Assembly (NCBI GenBank): GCA_030044475.1
Contig: JASHVP010000164.1
Span: forward strand, 1-15,926
Direction: 5' to 3'
Source of the DNA: Thermoplasmata archaeon
GTDB taxonomy: Archaea > Thermoplasmatota > Thermoplasmata > Lutacidiplasmatales > UBA184
Length of the DNA: 15,926 nt
Of this stretch, positions 8,742-15,324 are shown piece by piece. Both the position numbers and the translations under genes were made by a program. The notes below the pieces were generated by a model, which was not told the DNA's origin, ran no database searches, and worked only from the letters and a program-made list of their open reading frames with translations. Position 1 is the first letter of the stretch; each line of letters opens with the position of its first letter.

Positions 8742-8766
8742 GGCCGCCCGCCGCTCGACGACCCGT

Positions 8767-8873
8767 CCCGGCTTAGCTCAGTGGTAGAGCGGGGGACTGT
8801 AGGCGCGACTGCCGGGCAACCGGCGGCCCCCGTGGAGATCCTCAGGTCGCCTGTTCGAGTCAGGCAGCCGGGA
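8767..8873 (+). tRNA. tRNA-Tyr (anticodon GTA) with intron
   Basis: A full cloverleaf can be drawn. The acceptor stem is CCCGGCT/AGCCGGG with A73 at 8873, and the D stem is GCTC/GAGC. The anticodon stem is GGGGA (8792-8796) paired with TCCTC (8839-8843, one G-U pair). The loop is CTGTAGA after splicing, and the T arm is GCCTG-TTCGAGT-CAGGC. The anticodon GTA at 8799-8801 reads Tyr codons. The C1-G72 pair and A73 are the archaeal/eukaryotic tRNA-Tyr identity elements, which independently supports the call. Without the 35-nt intron the tRNA is 72 nt; CCA is not encoded. The last 8 bases of the T arm/acceptor region and beyond (8860-8873) overlap the 3' end of the opposing SDR gene. Confidence 0.92.
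8803..8837 (+). other. Intron of tRNA-Tyr, position 37/38, 35 nt
   Basis: The intron interrupts the anticodon loop after position 37, the canonical archaeal site. Its core is a GCCGG-GCAA-CCGGC hairpin (8811-8824) with a GNRA tetraloop. The boundary can slide by one or two bases without changing the mature tRNA, because AG occurs at both junctions. The helix between the two bulges would pair CUGU (8797-8800) with GUGG (8832-8835), mostly through G-U pairs, so the bulge-helix-bulge is relaxed rather than textbook. Confidence 0.8.
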
Positions 8874-9813
8874 CTGAGGATCGGGCGGCGACCGCAGCGG
8901 GGAACCCGTCGCGCACGGTCGGGTACTGCAACCGGACCCCGAGGCGGTCGTGCATCGCGCGGTTCCGGGCCCGTCGCGACGAGGCGAAGGTCTCCACGTT
9001 CGCCGCCCCGACGACCAGTGACGCCGCCCATCCGGAGACGGTGCGCCGGGGCGTCGGCGTTCCGAGCGCGCCCGCGAGCAGCGCCTGCCACTCCGCCTGC
9101 CGCATCGGCTCATCGTCGACGATGAGGAACTCCTGCCCGACCGGGGCGGCCTCGACCGCGGCGCGCACCGCCGCCCCAACGTCGGACGCCGCGATCAGCG
9201 ACGAGAAGTTCGTCCCCGGGCCGATCCGCACGCCGCGACCGCGCCGCTGCCGGTCGGCGAACGCCGGGAACCAGCCGGACGTTCCATAGATCAGCCCCAT
9301 CCGGAGGGTAACCAGGGGAAGCCCGTCGTCGCCGGCGGCCCGGGCGAGACGCGGGCGGACGAGCGAGCTCAGGCGGGAGTACCCCCGGGGCTGGGCGGCC
9401 TTGGGGGCGGTCTCGTCGAACCAGGCGTCCCCCGTCCGGACGTACTCCTCGAGCCCTCCGAGCGCGACGAACGACCGGAGCGGAGGCGCCCGCGCCCGGA
9501 TCTCGCCCAGCAGCGCGTCGAGCATCGCCAGACGGTGCTCGGCCCCGGAGCGGGCCGCCCGGACGGTGAAGCGGGGCGGCATGGGGACCTGGATGGCGTC
9601 GACCACGGAGGTCGCCCCGTCGAGGGCGGCGGCCCAGTCGCCGCGACCGCCCAGCGCCCCGACAATCGGCTCCCCCCCGGCCGCTCGGACCCGCTCCGCC
9701 GCGTCCGGCGAGCGCACGAGGCCCCGGACCCGGTGCCCGCCGGCGACCAGGGCGTCGACCGACGCCCGGCCGACGAGGCCGGACGCGCCGACCACGAGGA
9801 CGGTCTCGGGCAT
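8860..9813 (-). CDS. Atypical extended short-chain dehydrogenase/reductase (NAD(P)-binding epimerase-like)
   Basis: This is a 317-aa protein with an N-terminal Rossmann fold: VLVVGASGLVGR carries the GxxGxxG dinucleotide motif at residues 9-15. Family features continue with FVALGGLEEYV (about 115-124), RMGLIYG (171-177), a DVGAAVRAAVEA helix (211-222) and a C-terminal LGVRLQYPTVRDGF. The catalytic YxxxK is degenerate: Y145 is present (GYSRLSSL) but the lysine position is S149. It may therefore bind NAD(P) without classical SDR chemistry, or belong to an atypical NmrA/epimerase subgroup. The substrate is unknown. The ATG at 9813 starts the conserved beta strand directly; a weak CCTAAG TATA-like element centred 26 bp upstream would give a leaderless mRNA. 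The stop codon at 8860-8862 lies within the T arm of the convergent tRNA-Tyr gene. Confidence 0.85.
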   Translation of the reverse strand: MPETVLVVGASGLVGRASVDALVAGGHRVRGLVRSPDAAERVRAAGGEPIVGALGGRGDWAAALDGATSVVDAIQVPMPPRFTVRAARSGAEHRLAMLDALLGEIRARAPPLRSFVALGGLEEYVRTGDAWFDETAPKAAQPRGYSRLSSLVRPRLARAAGDDGLPLVTLRMGLIYGTSGWFPAFADRQRRGRGVRIGPGTNFSSLIAASDVGAAVRAAVEAAPVGQEFLIVDDEPMRQAEWQALLAGALGTPTPRRTVSGWAASLVVGAANVETFASSRRARNRAMHDRLGVRLQYPTVRDGFPAAVAARSSVPAA

Positions 9814-9865
9814 CGTCCGGGCAGAGGAGCGCCCGCTTAGGCTTGGTGCCCGGGCGAGCGGGGAC

Positions 9866-9937
9866 TGCGGTTGTCGGGATTCGAACCCGAGTAGGTAGCT
9901 TGGGAAGCTACCGTCCTAACCACTAGACCACAACCGC
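9866..9937 (-). tRNA. tRNA-Gly (anticodon CCC)
   Basis: This is a complete 72-nt cloverleaf without an intron. The acceptor is GCGGTTG/CAACCGC with A73 at 9866, and the D arm is GTCT-AGTGGTTA-GGAC. The anticodon arm is GTAGC-TTCCCAA-GCTAC, giving anticodon CCC. The variable loop has four bases and the T arm is TCGGG-TTCGAAT-CCCGA. CCA is not encoded. Only a weak TATA-like CGTAAGA (about 9961-9967) is visible upstream. The SDR gene begins about 50 bp downstream on the same strand. Confidence 0.95.
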
Positions 9938-9982
9938 TCGGGCCCGGGAGGGGGCGCGCCTCTTACGGTTTGTGCGAGCCGG

Positions 9983-10471
9983 TCAGAGCAGGAGGCCGAC
10001 CGACTCCGAGGGGATCGAGGGAGCGGTCGCCAGCAGGTCGTCGTTCGAGACGAGCCGTTCCGCGGCGCGGCTCACGAACCCGGCCTGCTGCAGGATGCGG
10101 CGCGCCCGGGCGAGGTCGTTCGCGGAGATCGCGACGAGCGACTGGTTCCCCTCCCGCGCGACGAGGATCGCGACGCTGGTGACGTTCACCTTCTCGCGGG
10201 CGAGCGCCTCCAGCACCTTGAGGAAGCTGCCGGCCCGGTCCTCAAGGCGGACCGCGAGCATCTCGCGGACCTCCGCGTCGTAGCCGGCGGTCGACAGGAG
10301 CCCGAGGGCCCGGTCCGGGTCGTTGACGACCAGGCGGACCCGCCCCTTCCCTTCGGCCGAGTCGACGCTGATCGCGGCGAGGTTGATCCGTTCCTTGGCG
10401 AGCGTCCGCGCGACCCCCGCGAGGGCCCCCGGCCGGTTCGGCAGGGTGAGGGAGATCTCCCGGAGCGCCAT
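9983..10471 (-). CDS. Tandem ACT-domain protein
   Basis: This is a 162-aa soluble protein made almost entirely of two ACT domains. ACT1 (about residues 4-68) opens with ISLTLPNRPGALAGVARTL and continues into INLAAISVD. ACT2 (about 72-137) opens with LAVRLEDRAGSFLKVLEAL and VNVTSVAILV. The N/DRxG turn followed by a helix is the amino-acid-binding signature of the family. There is no catalytic or DNA-binding domain, so it is a stand-alone sensor; such proteins usually bind amino acids and regulate a partner enzyme or transcription, but the ligand and partner here are unknown. The ATG at 10471 sits about 29 bp from a CTTTAG TATA-like element, consistent with leaderless initiation. It is transcribed divergently from the pilus operon and has an inverted repeat directly upstream of its start. 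Confidence 0.88.
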   Translation of the reverse strand: MALREISLTLPNRPGALAGVARTLAKERINLAAISVDSAEGKGRVRLVVNDPDRALGLLSTAGYDAEVREMLAVRLEDRAGSFLKVLEALAREKVNVTSVAILVAREGNQSLVAISANDLARARRILQQAGFVSRAAERLVSNDDLLATAPSIPSESVGLLL

Positions 10472-10497
10472 CCCGCCCGAGGGATGGACGGGCGGGA
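10471..10497. promoter_or_regulatory. Perfect 9-bp inverted repeat between TATA-like element and start of the ACT gene
   Basis: TCCCGCCCG (10471-10479) and CGGGCGGGA (10489-10497) are exact reverse complements separated by nine bases. The repeat spans the predicted transcription start and touches the ATG. It could be an operator that blocks initiation when bound, or a short RNA hairpin at the extreme 5' end. Which protein binds, if any, cannot be read from the sequence. Confidence 0.5.
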
Positions 10498-10503
10498 CTA
10501 AAG
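10498..10503 (-). promoter_or_regulatory. Putative TATA-like element of the ACT gene
   Basis: The minus strand reads GCCTTTAGTCC, centred about 29 bp upstream of the ATG at 10471. It is a weaker match than the other TATA boxes in the window but is the only AT-rich island at the right distance. Confidence 0.45.
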
Positions 10504-10546
10504 GCGTACTCCCGCGCCGCGTCTGGAACGCGCGCGCTCGCGCAGG

Positions 10547-10554
10547 TTTTTATA
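10547..10554 (+). promoter_or_regulatory. TATA box for the pilus operon
   Basis: GCAGGTTTTTATAGGCG is a strong archaeal TATA box in GC-rich DNA. The predicted start is near 10577, giving a leader of about 35 nt before the ATG at 10612, or about 59 nt before the GTG at 10636. The leader contains a small CGGGG-N5-CCCCG inverted repeat (10584-10598). A second AT-rich patch, CCTAAATTTTG (10567-10577), lies close to the expected start site. Confidence 0.7.
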
Positions 10555-10611
10555 GGCGAATCGGGCCTAAATTTTGCTGCCCGCGGGGACCTCCCCCGGG
10601 CCCGGTCGTGG

Positions 10612-11658
10612 ATGGGGGGCAGCGAGGTCTCGAACGTGCGACGGCGCTTCGCGCGCACCCGCCGGTTCCGCCGCTCCCGTCGCGGGGTCGTCTCGGTGAT
10701 CGGGACGCTGCTGGCGCTCCTCGTCTTCTTTGCGCTCTTCGGCATCTTCATCACGCAATATCTGCCGCTCTGGATGGTCGACAACGAGGAAGCGTTCACC
10801 GCCCAGGCCGAGGCGTCGTTCGCGCTCCTCAAGTCGAACATCGACTCGCAGTACGTCCTCGGCGGTCCGCCCGCGCTCGGGACGCCGTTCACGATCAGCT
10901 CCCAGGCGGTGCCGCTCCTCGCCCAGCCGACCGAGGCGACCCTCCAGTTCCTGCCCACGACCTGCCCGGGCGGGTTCTACGCGAAGGGGGTCACGGGCGC
11001 GACGGCGTCGAACTACGGCCAGCCGGTGAACTCGAGCGAGTGCGTCTTCGCGAACATGACGATGACCGCCGGGCCGGGCAGCTCGGGGTACCTCAGCCAG
11101 CGGATCGCGAGCGGGGTCGTCGAGATGATCCTGCCGAACCGGTACTACGCGGCGCAGACGTTCTACATGGAGGACGACGCGGTGATCCAGGAGCAGCCGG
11201 GCGGCTTCGAGCTGATGGACCTCGCCCCGCCGCTGAACATCACGCACACCGCCGGGAACACGTCGATCTCGGGGTCGCTGCTCCAGATGGTCGGCAATTC
11301 GTCCATCGTGCTCGGCCAAGGGTCGGAGTTCGTCTACTCCCACCTGCGCTACGCGTCGACCGTCACGTCGATCGGGACGTTCGTGAAGACGAACTCCTCC
11401 TACCTTCCGTTCAAGTTCACCTTCGAGATCGGCACGCAGTACCCGTGCGCCTGGTGGGGGTTCCTCTCCAACCTGACGAAGCAGAGCGGGCTTTCGAGCG
11501 GGAACATCACGCTGTCGCCGGCGACGCCGTACCCGCTCACCACCTGCCTCGCCCTCGGGGGCGTGACGCAGGTCCTCAAGGTGACGGTGTCGAACGTGAA
11601 CTACCTCTCGTACTACAACGCGGGCGTCCAGATCGTGCTGGGCGTCGGGGGGACGTGA
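10612..11658 (+). CDS. Type IV pilin-like protein (class III signal peptide), large ectodomain
   Basis: First gene of the pilus operon, 348 aa. An arginine-rich leader (10 Arg in the first 25 residues) ends in RRG (23-25) and is followed by VVSVIGTLLALLVFFALF. This is the archaeal pilin/archaellin pattern in which prepilin peptidase cuts after the Gly and the hydrophobic helix (26-49) packs into the filament core. The remaining roughly 300 residues form an extracellular domain with four Cys (118, 144, 279, 312) and eight NxS/T sequons, so it is probably glycosylated. It is larger than usual major pilins and may be a minor or tip subunit; this is inference. The start is uncertain: ATG 10612 has no SD, whereas GTG 10636 is preceded by GAGGT and would leave a shorter 17-residue leader. 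The next gene begins 4 bp after the stop. Confidence 0.82.
   Translation: MGGSEVSNVRRRFARTRRFRRSRRGVVSVIGTLLALLVFFALFGIFITQYLPLWMVDNEEAFTAQAEASFALLKSNIDSQYVLGGPPALGTPFTISSQAVPLLAQPTEATLQFLPTTCPGGFYAKGVTGATASNYGQPVNSSECVFANMTMTAGPGSSGYLSQRIASGVVEMILPNRYYAAQTFYMEDDAVIQEQPGGFELMDLAPPLNITHTAGNTSISGSLLQMVGNSSIVLGQGSEFVYSHLRYASTVTSIGTFVKTNSSYLPFKFTFEIGTQYPCAWWGFLSNLTKQSGLSSGNITLSPATPYPLTTCLALGGVTQVLKVTVSNVNYLSYYNAGVQIVLGVGGT
10624..10628 (+). promoter_or_regulatory. SD-like site for an alternative pilin start
   Basis: GAGGT ends seven bases before an in-frame GTG at 10636 (codon 9 of the longer reading). The upstream ATG at 10612 has no comparable site, so the real pilin start may be 10636. Confidence 0.4.
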
Positions 11659-11662
11659 GCCG

Positions 11663-13318
11663 ATGGCCAGTGGCTCGGTCCGGGTGAAGATCCCGCGGAC
11701 GGCCTCCGGCGGCGGGGAGCCGTCGCCCCTCGCCGGCGGGGCGGCGCGCCCGCTCGAGACGCCGACCGACGTTCCCGGGACGTTCATCACCGCCATGCCG
11801 CCGCTCCCCGAGCCGACGATGCGCGAGCTCGAGGTGAGCGCGGTCAACCCGCCGTACTCCTACTCGCGGGTCACCTACAACGACCGGAACAAGGAGTTCC
11901 TGTACGAGGCGATCGAGCCGCAACTCTCCGCCCACGAGAAGCAGCTGGTCGACCACGTCAAGACGACGCTCACGAAGATCCTCGGCAGCGAGGTCGTCAG
12001 CCTGTCGACCGCGGACAAGCGCGCCTACCTGCGCGGCGAGACGGAGGAGTACTTCCGCTCCCGCGGGATCTCGCTCTCCCCGCTCTCGACCGAGCGGATC
12101 ATCTACTACGTGCTGCGCGACTTCGTCGGCTACGGGCCGGTCGACGCGCTGATCCTCGACCCGGAGGTCGAGGACATCTCGTGCGACGGCGTCGACGTCC
12201 CGCTGTTCATCTTCCACGGAAAGTACGAGTCGGTGAAGACGAACGTCGTCTTCGCGGACGAGGAGGCGTTGAACTCGTTCATCGTCATGCTCGGGCAGCG
12301 GTGCTCGAAGGCGGTGAGCGTCTCCGCTCCGATCCTGGACGGGACGACCCCCGAGGGCCATCGGGTCCAGGCGACGTACGCCCGCGAGATCACGACCCGC
12401 GGGGCGAGCTTCACGATCCGTCGGTTCAAGGAGCGGCCGTTCACCCCGGTCGACCTGGTCGCGATGGGGAGCGCGAGCGAGGAGATGGTCGCCTACTTCT
12501 GGCTCGCGGCCGAGCAGGGCGAGTCGGTGATCATCTGCGGCGGGCCGGCGGCCGGGAAGACCAGCACGCTCAACGCGATCGCGCTGTTCATCCCGCCGAC
12601 CTCGAAGATCGTCTCGATCGAGGACACCCGGGAGGTGAACCTCCCGCACGAGAACTGGATCCCCGGCGCCACGCGGAGCGGGACCGGCGACCGGGGGGCC
12701 GACGGCAAGGCCGCCGGGGAGGTCGACATGTTCGACCTCGTGCGGGCGGCGCTGCGGCAGCGGCCGAACTACATCGTGGTCGGGGAGGTCCGCGGCAAGG
12801 AGACGTACACGATGTTCCAGGCGATGGCGACCGGCCACACCACCTACTCGACGATGCACGCCGACAGCGTGAAGTCGATGGTGAACCGGCTCGAGAACCC
12901 GCCGATCAACACCCCGCGGATCCTGCTCTCCGCGCTCAACAACGTCATCATCCAGATCCAGGCCCGGACGGAGAAGGGCGTCGTCCGGCGCCTGAAGCAG
13001 GTGCTCGAGATCGTCGGCTTCGAGCCCGAGACGAACGAGCTGATCACCAACACCGTCTACGAGTGGGACCCGGCGACCGACACCTTCGTCTTCAAGGGCC
13101 ACTCGTTCCTGTTCGACAAGATCACCGAGCTGAAGAACTACACCGCCGAGGAGATGGACGCGGAGTTCCAGCGCCGCGCCTCGGTCATCCGCTACCTCGT
13201 CCAGAACCAGACCACCGACTACCGGCAGCTCTGGCGGACGATCGCGCAGTACTACAAGGACCCGAACGAGGTCATGGCCCGGATCCGGGCGGCCGGCCCG
13301 CCGCCCCCGGCGGGGTGA
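11663..13318 (+). CDS. Type II/IV secretion (pilus) ATPase, FlaI/TadA/VirB11-like
   Basis: A 551-aa cytoplasmic motor ATPase for pilus assembly. The N-terminal domain (about 50-260) has VEDISCDGVDVPLFIFHG (169-186), a hallmark of archaeal FlaI-type secretion ATPases. The catalytic domain has Walker A GGPAAGKTS (293-301, K299), an Asp box VSIEDTREVNLPH (317-329), Walker B YIVVGEVRGKE (370-380, E375) and a His box GHTTYSTMHADS (391-402). All key residues are present, so it should hydrolyse ATP. The first 45 or so residues are low-complexity and Pro/Gly-rich, and a C-terminal tail of about 80 residues extends past the ATPase core. The ATG lies 4 bp after the pilin stop, within the operon. It is clearly paralogous to the ATPase that begins at 15325. 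Confidence 0.95.
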   Translation: MASGSVRVKIPRTASGGGEPSPLAGGAARPLETPTDVPGTFITAMPPLPEPTMRELEVSAVNPPYSYSRVTYNDRNKEFLYEAIEPQLSAHEKQLVDHVKTTLTKILGSEVVSLSTADKRAYLRGETEEYFRSRGISLSPLSTERIIYYVLRDFVGYGPVDALILDPEVEDISCDGVDVPLFIFHGKYESVKTNVVFADEEALNSFIVMLGQRCSKAVSVSAPILDGTTPEGHRVQATYAREITTRGASFTIRRFKERPFTPVDLVAMGSASEEMVAYFWLAAEQGESVIICGGPAAGKTSTLNAIALFIPPTSKIVSIEDTREVNLPHENWIPGATRSGTGDRGADGKAAGEVDMFDLVRAALRQRPNYIVVGEVRGKETYTMFQAMATGHTTYSTMHADSVKSMVNRLENPPINTPRILLSALNNVIIQIQARTEKGVVRRLKQVLEIVGFEPETNELITNTVYEWDPATDTFVFKGHSFLFDKITELKNYTAEEMDAEFQRRASVIRYLVQNQTTDYRQLWRTIAQYYKDPNEVMARIRAAGPPPPAG

Positions 13319-13319
13319 G
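13314..13319 (+). promoter_or_regulatory. Shine-Dalgarno site deciding the GTG start at 13325
   Basis: GGTGAG matches the archaeal SD consensus, overlaps the TGA stop of the ATPase gene and ends five bases before the GTG. The first internal Met of this protein is residue 78, inside the conserved region, so the GTG start is well supported. Confidence 0.65.
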
Positions 13320-13324
13320 GCGCG

Positions 13325-14329
13325 GTGCCCGCCACCTCCACCCCCGGCGCGACCCCGACGGTCCGTCGGGTCGCCCGCGCGCCCGTCGACCCGAACGCCG
13401 CCACCCCGCCCCGGCCGGTCCGCCTGAAGCGCGGCGAGCAGCCGAGTCCGTCGTCGCTGAACGGCTTCCAGCGGTGGGCGTGGCGGACGTTCCGCGACCG
13501 CGTGCTGGCCCGCCCGCCGGACCCCGCGCTCGAGGACAACCTGCTGAAGGCGCACATGCGGGTGCGCGCCGACGAGTACATGGCCCAGGTCTACGCGACG
13601 ACCCTGATCGTCGGGATCGTCACGGTCGCGGCCGGCGTCGGGGTCGGCGTGCTGTTCCTCCTCTCCGGCCAGTTCTTGATCGGGCTCCTCCTGCTCGTTC
13701 TGCTCCCGCTCCTGGGGCCGGTCGGGACGTTCTTCGCCCTGCAGGGGACCCCTGCCTCGAAGGCGAAGGAGCGGGGCCGCAAGATCGACCGGAAGATCTC
13801 GCCCGCGATGAGCTTCGTCTCGGCGATGGCGTCGGCCGACGTCAACATCGACCAGATCTTCAAGGAGCTCGCGCGCCAGAAGATCTACGGGGAGGTCGCG
13901 GAGGAGGCGGCGTGGATCACGCGCGACACCGAGCTCCTCGGCGTCGACATCCTGACCGCGATCCGCAACGGCGCCCAGCGGAGCCCGTCGAAGCGGTTCC
14001 AGGACTTCCTCCAGGGCGTCGTGACCACCGCGACCAGCGGCGGGCAGCTGAAACCGTACTTCCTGCTCAAGGCGGAGCAGTACGAGCGCGAGAACAAGCT
14101 CGAGCAGCTCCAGCGCGTCGAGACGATGGGGCTCCTCGCCGAGACGTTCGTGACCGTCGTCGTGGCGTTCCCCCTCTTCCTCGTCATCATCATCGCGATC
14201 TTCGCGATCATCGGCGGCGGCGGGGCGTTCATGATCGACGTCCTGTGGGGGATCGTCGGCGCGATGATCCCGCTCGCCCAGTTCGGGTTCATTTTCTTCA
14301 TGTACACGCTCGCGCAGGAGATGGGGTAA
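13325..14329 (+). CDS. Pilus platform membrane protein, T2SSF domain (TadB/TadC-like)
   Basis: A 334-aa integral membrane protein with a GTG start. A Pro-rich cytoplasmic tail (1-45) precedes transmembrane segments at about 91-113 and 117-138. A cytoplasmic T2SSF-type helical domain (about 155-270) contains FVSAMASADVNIDQIFKEL and ATSGGQLKPYFLLKAEQYER, and two more membrane segments lie at about 274-296 and 302-329. T2SSF proteins form the inner-membrane platform rotated or moved by the secretion ATPase. Archaeal FlaJ/PilC-type platforms are often one protein of 500-650 aa with two T2SSF domains; this one and its neighbour each carry a single domain, as in bacterial TadB/TadC. It lies 6 bp after the ATPase stop and 7 bp before the next platform gene. 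Confidence 0.9.
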   Translation: MPATSTPGATPTVRRVARAPVDPNAATPPRPVRLKRGEQPSPSSLNGFQRWAWRTFRDRVLARPPDPALEDNLLKAHMRVRADEYMAQVYATTLIVGIVTVAAGVGVGVLFLLSGQFLIGLLLLVLLPLLGPVGTFFALQGTPASKAKERGRKIDRKISPAMSFVSAMASADVNIDQIFKELARQKIYGEVAEEAAWITRDTELLGVDILTAIRNGAQRSPSKRFQDFLQGVVTTATSGGQLKPYFLLKAEQYERENKLEQLQRVETMGLLAETFVTVVVAFPLFLVIIIAIFAIIGGGGAFMIDVLWGIVGAMIPLAQFGFIFFMYTLAQEMG

Positions 14330-14336
14330 CCGACCG

Positions 14337-15305
14337 ATGGCGACCGCGAACGCTCCGCAGTCCGTCCGCAAGGTGAAAGCGCTCCCGACCGCCTCGACGG
14401 CGAAGGAGGGCGGGATCCCGCGCGAGATCTGGTGCCTTCTCGGGGGCGGCGTCGCCGCCGGGGCGCTCTGGGTCATCGCGGTCCTCAACTACGTCGGCAC
14501 GTTCAACATCGAACTGCGACCGGGCGAGGGGACGGGCGCGAACCCGGCGATCGACTTCTTCGTCCTCGGGCTCCTCTGCCTGATCGCCCCGTACGGGTTC
14601 GCGATGACCGCGAAGCTGCGGCGGATCGCGAAGATCGAGGAGCGCCTGCCCGACTTCCTGCGGGACGTCGCCGAGGCCGGCCGGTTCGGCATGACGCTCC
14701 CGGACGCGATCGTCGTCGCCAGCACCGGGCGCTACGGCCTCCTGACCGCCGAGATCAAGAAGATGGCGAGCCAGCTCGAGTGGGGCGTCCCGGTCGCGAC
14801 GGCGCTCCGCCTCTTCGAGGAGCGGGTCCCGACCCCGCTCGTCCAGCGCGTCGTCTCGATCGTCACGCGGGCGAACGAGGCCGGCGGGAACGTCGCGGAC
14901 GTGCTCACGATGGTCGCCCACGACACCCGGGAGACCCAGCTCGCGATGCAGGCCCGCCAGATCTCGATGCTGACCTACGTGACGGTCATCTACATCGCGT
15001 TCTTCGTGTTCATCGTCACGATCTACATCATGGCGGCGGTCTTCCTGCCGCAGATGATCACCGCCGGCCAGGGCGTCGCCTCGTCGTCCCTCTCCGGCTC
15101 GGGCGGCGTCTCGCTGCAGTTCCAGTTCGTCCCGATCCTCTTCCTCGCGTTCATGGTCGCGGTCATCGTCCACGCGGTCGGCGACGGCGTGATGGCGGGC
15201 GTCCTGTTCAACGGCCGCCTCGCCGAGGGGCTCCAGCACGCGACGATCATGCTGACGGTCGGCTGGCTGATCATGCGGTTCATGGTGCCGATCCTGAACG
15301 TCTAG
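14337..15305 (+). CDS. Second pilus platform membrane protein, T2SSF domain (TadC/TadB-like)
   Basis: A 322-aa protein with transmembrane segments near 30-51 and 72-92. Its T2SSF domain (about 104-205) contains LPDFLRDVAEAGRFGMTLPDAI, with conserved RxG and ANEAGGNVADVL features. Further membrane segments lie near 210-236, 263-282 and 302-321. The 'EERLPDFL...G.....AI' opening is the classic start of a T2SSF domain. With the preceding gene it probably forms a hetero-oligomeric platform for the ATPase(s). ATG 14337 follows the previous stop by 7 bp, and a loose AGGAG (14316-14320) lies within the end of the preceding gene. The combined length of the two platform proteins (656 aa) is close to that of a fused archaeal platform protein, which suggests gene fission or absence of fusion. 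Confidence 0.92.
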   Translation: MATANAPQSVRKVKALPTASTAKEGGIPREIWCLLGGGVAAGALWVIAVLNYVGTFNIELRPGEGTGANPAIDFFVLGLLCLIAPYGFAMTAKLRRIAKIEERLPDFLRDVAEAGRFGMTLPDAIVVASTGRYGLLTAEIKKMASQLEWGVPVATALRLFEERVPTPLVQRVVSIVTRANEAGGNVADVLTMVAHDTRETQLAMQARQISMLTYVTVIYIAFFVFIVTIYIMAAVFLPQMITAGQGVASSSLSGSGGVSLQFQFVPILFLAFMVAVIVHAVGDGVMAGVLFNGRLAEGLQHATIMLTVGWLIMRFMVPILNV

Positions 15306-15308
15306 GCG

Positions 15309-15316
15309 GGAGGAGG
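15309..15316 (+). promoter_or_regulatory. Strong Shine-Dalgarno site of the second ATPase gene
   Basis: GGAGGAGG ends eight bases before the ATG at 15325, in a 19-bp gap after the platform gene's TAG stop. It is the strongest SD in the pilus operon and suggests efficient independent initiation on the second ATPase. Confidence 0.75.
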
Positions 15317-15324
15317 ACGGTTCG

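Noticed and set aside
4717..8742. A 1341-codon open frame on the plus strand
   Set aside because: It is a shadow of the 1456-aa minus-strand gene: Arg/Asp-rich, low-complexity translation, no start signal, and it runs over the promoter of the minus-strand gene.
8811..8824. GCCGG-GCAA-CCGGC hairpin considered as a terminator
   Set aside because: It lies inside the tRNA-Tyr intron and no T-run follows; archaeal terminators depend on T-rich tracts.
9401..9898. A 165-codon plus-strand open frame opposite the SDR gene
   Set aside because: It is antisense to a gene with a clear Rossmann motif and runs into the tRNA-Gly gene; the translation is Ala/Arg/Ser/Pro-rich without recognisable features.
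11576..14488. A 970-codon open frame on the minus strand across the pilus genes
   Set aside because: It is antisense to the ATPase and platform genes, which have intact catalytic motifs and membrane segments; the antisense translation is Arg/Asp/Leu-rich and featureless.
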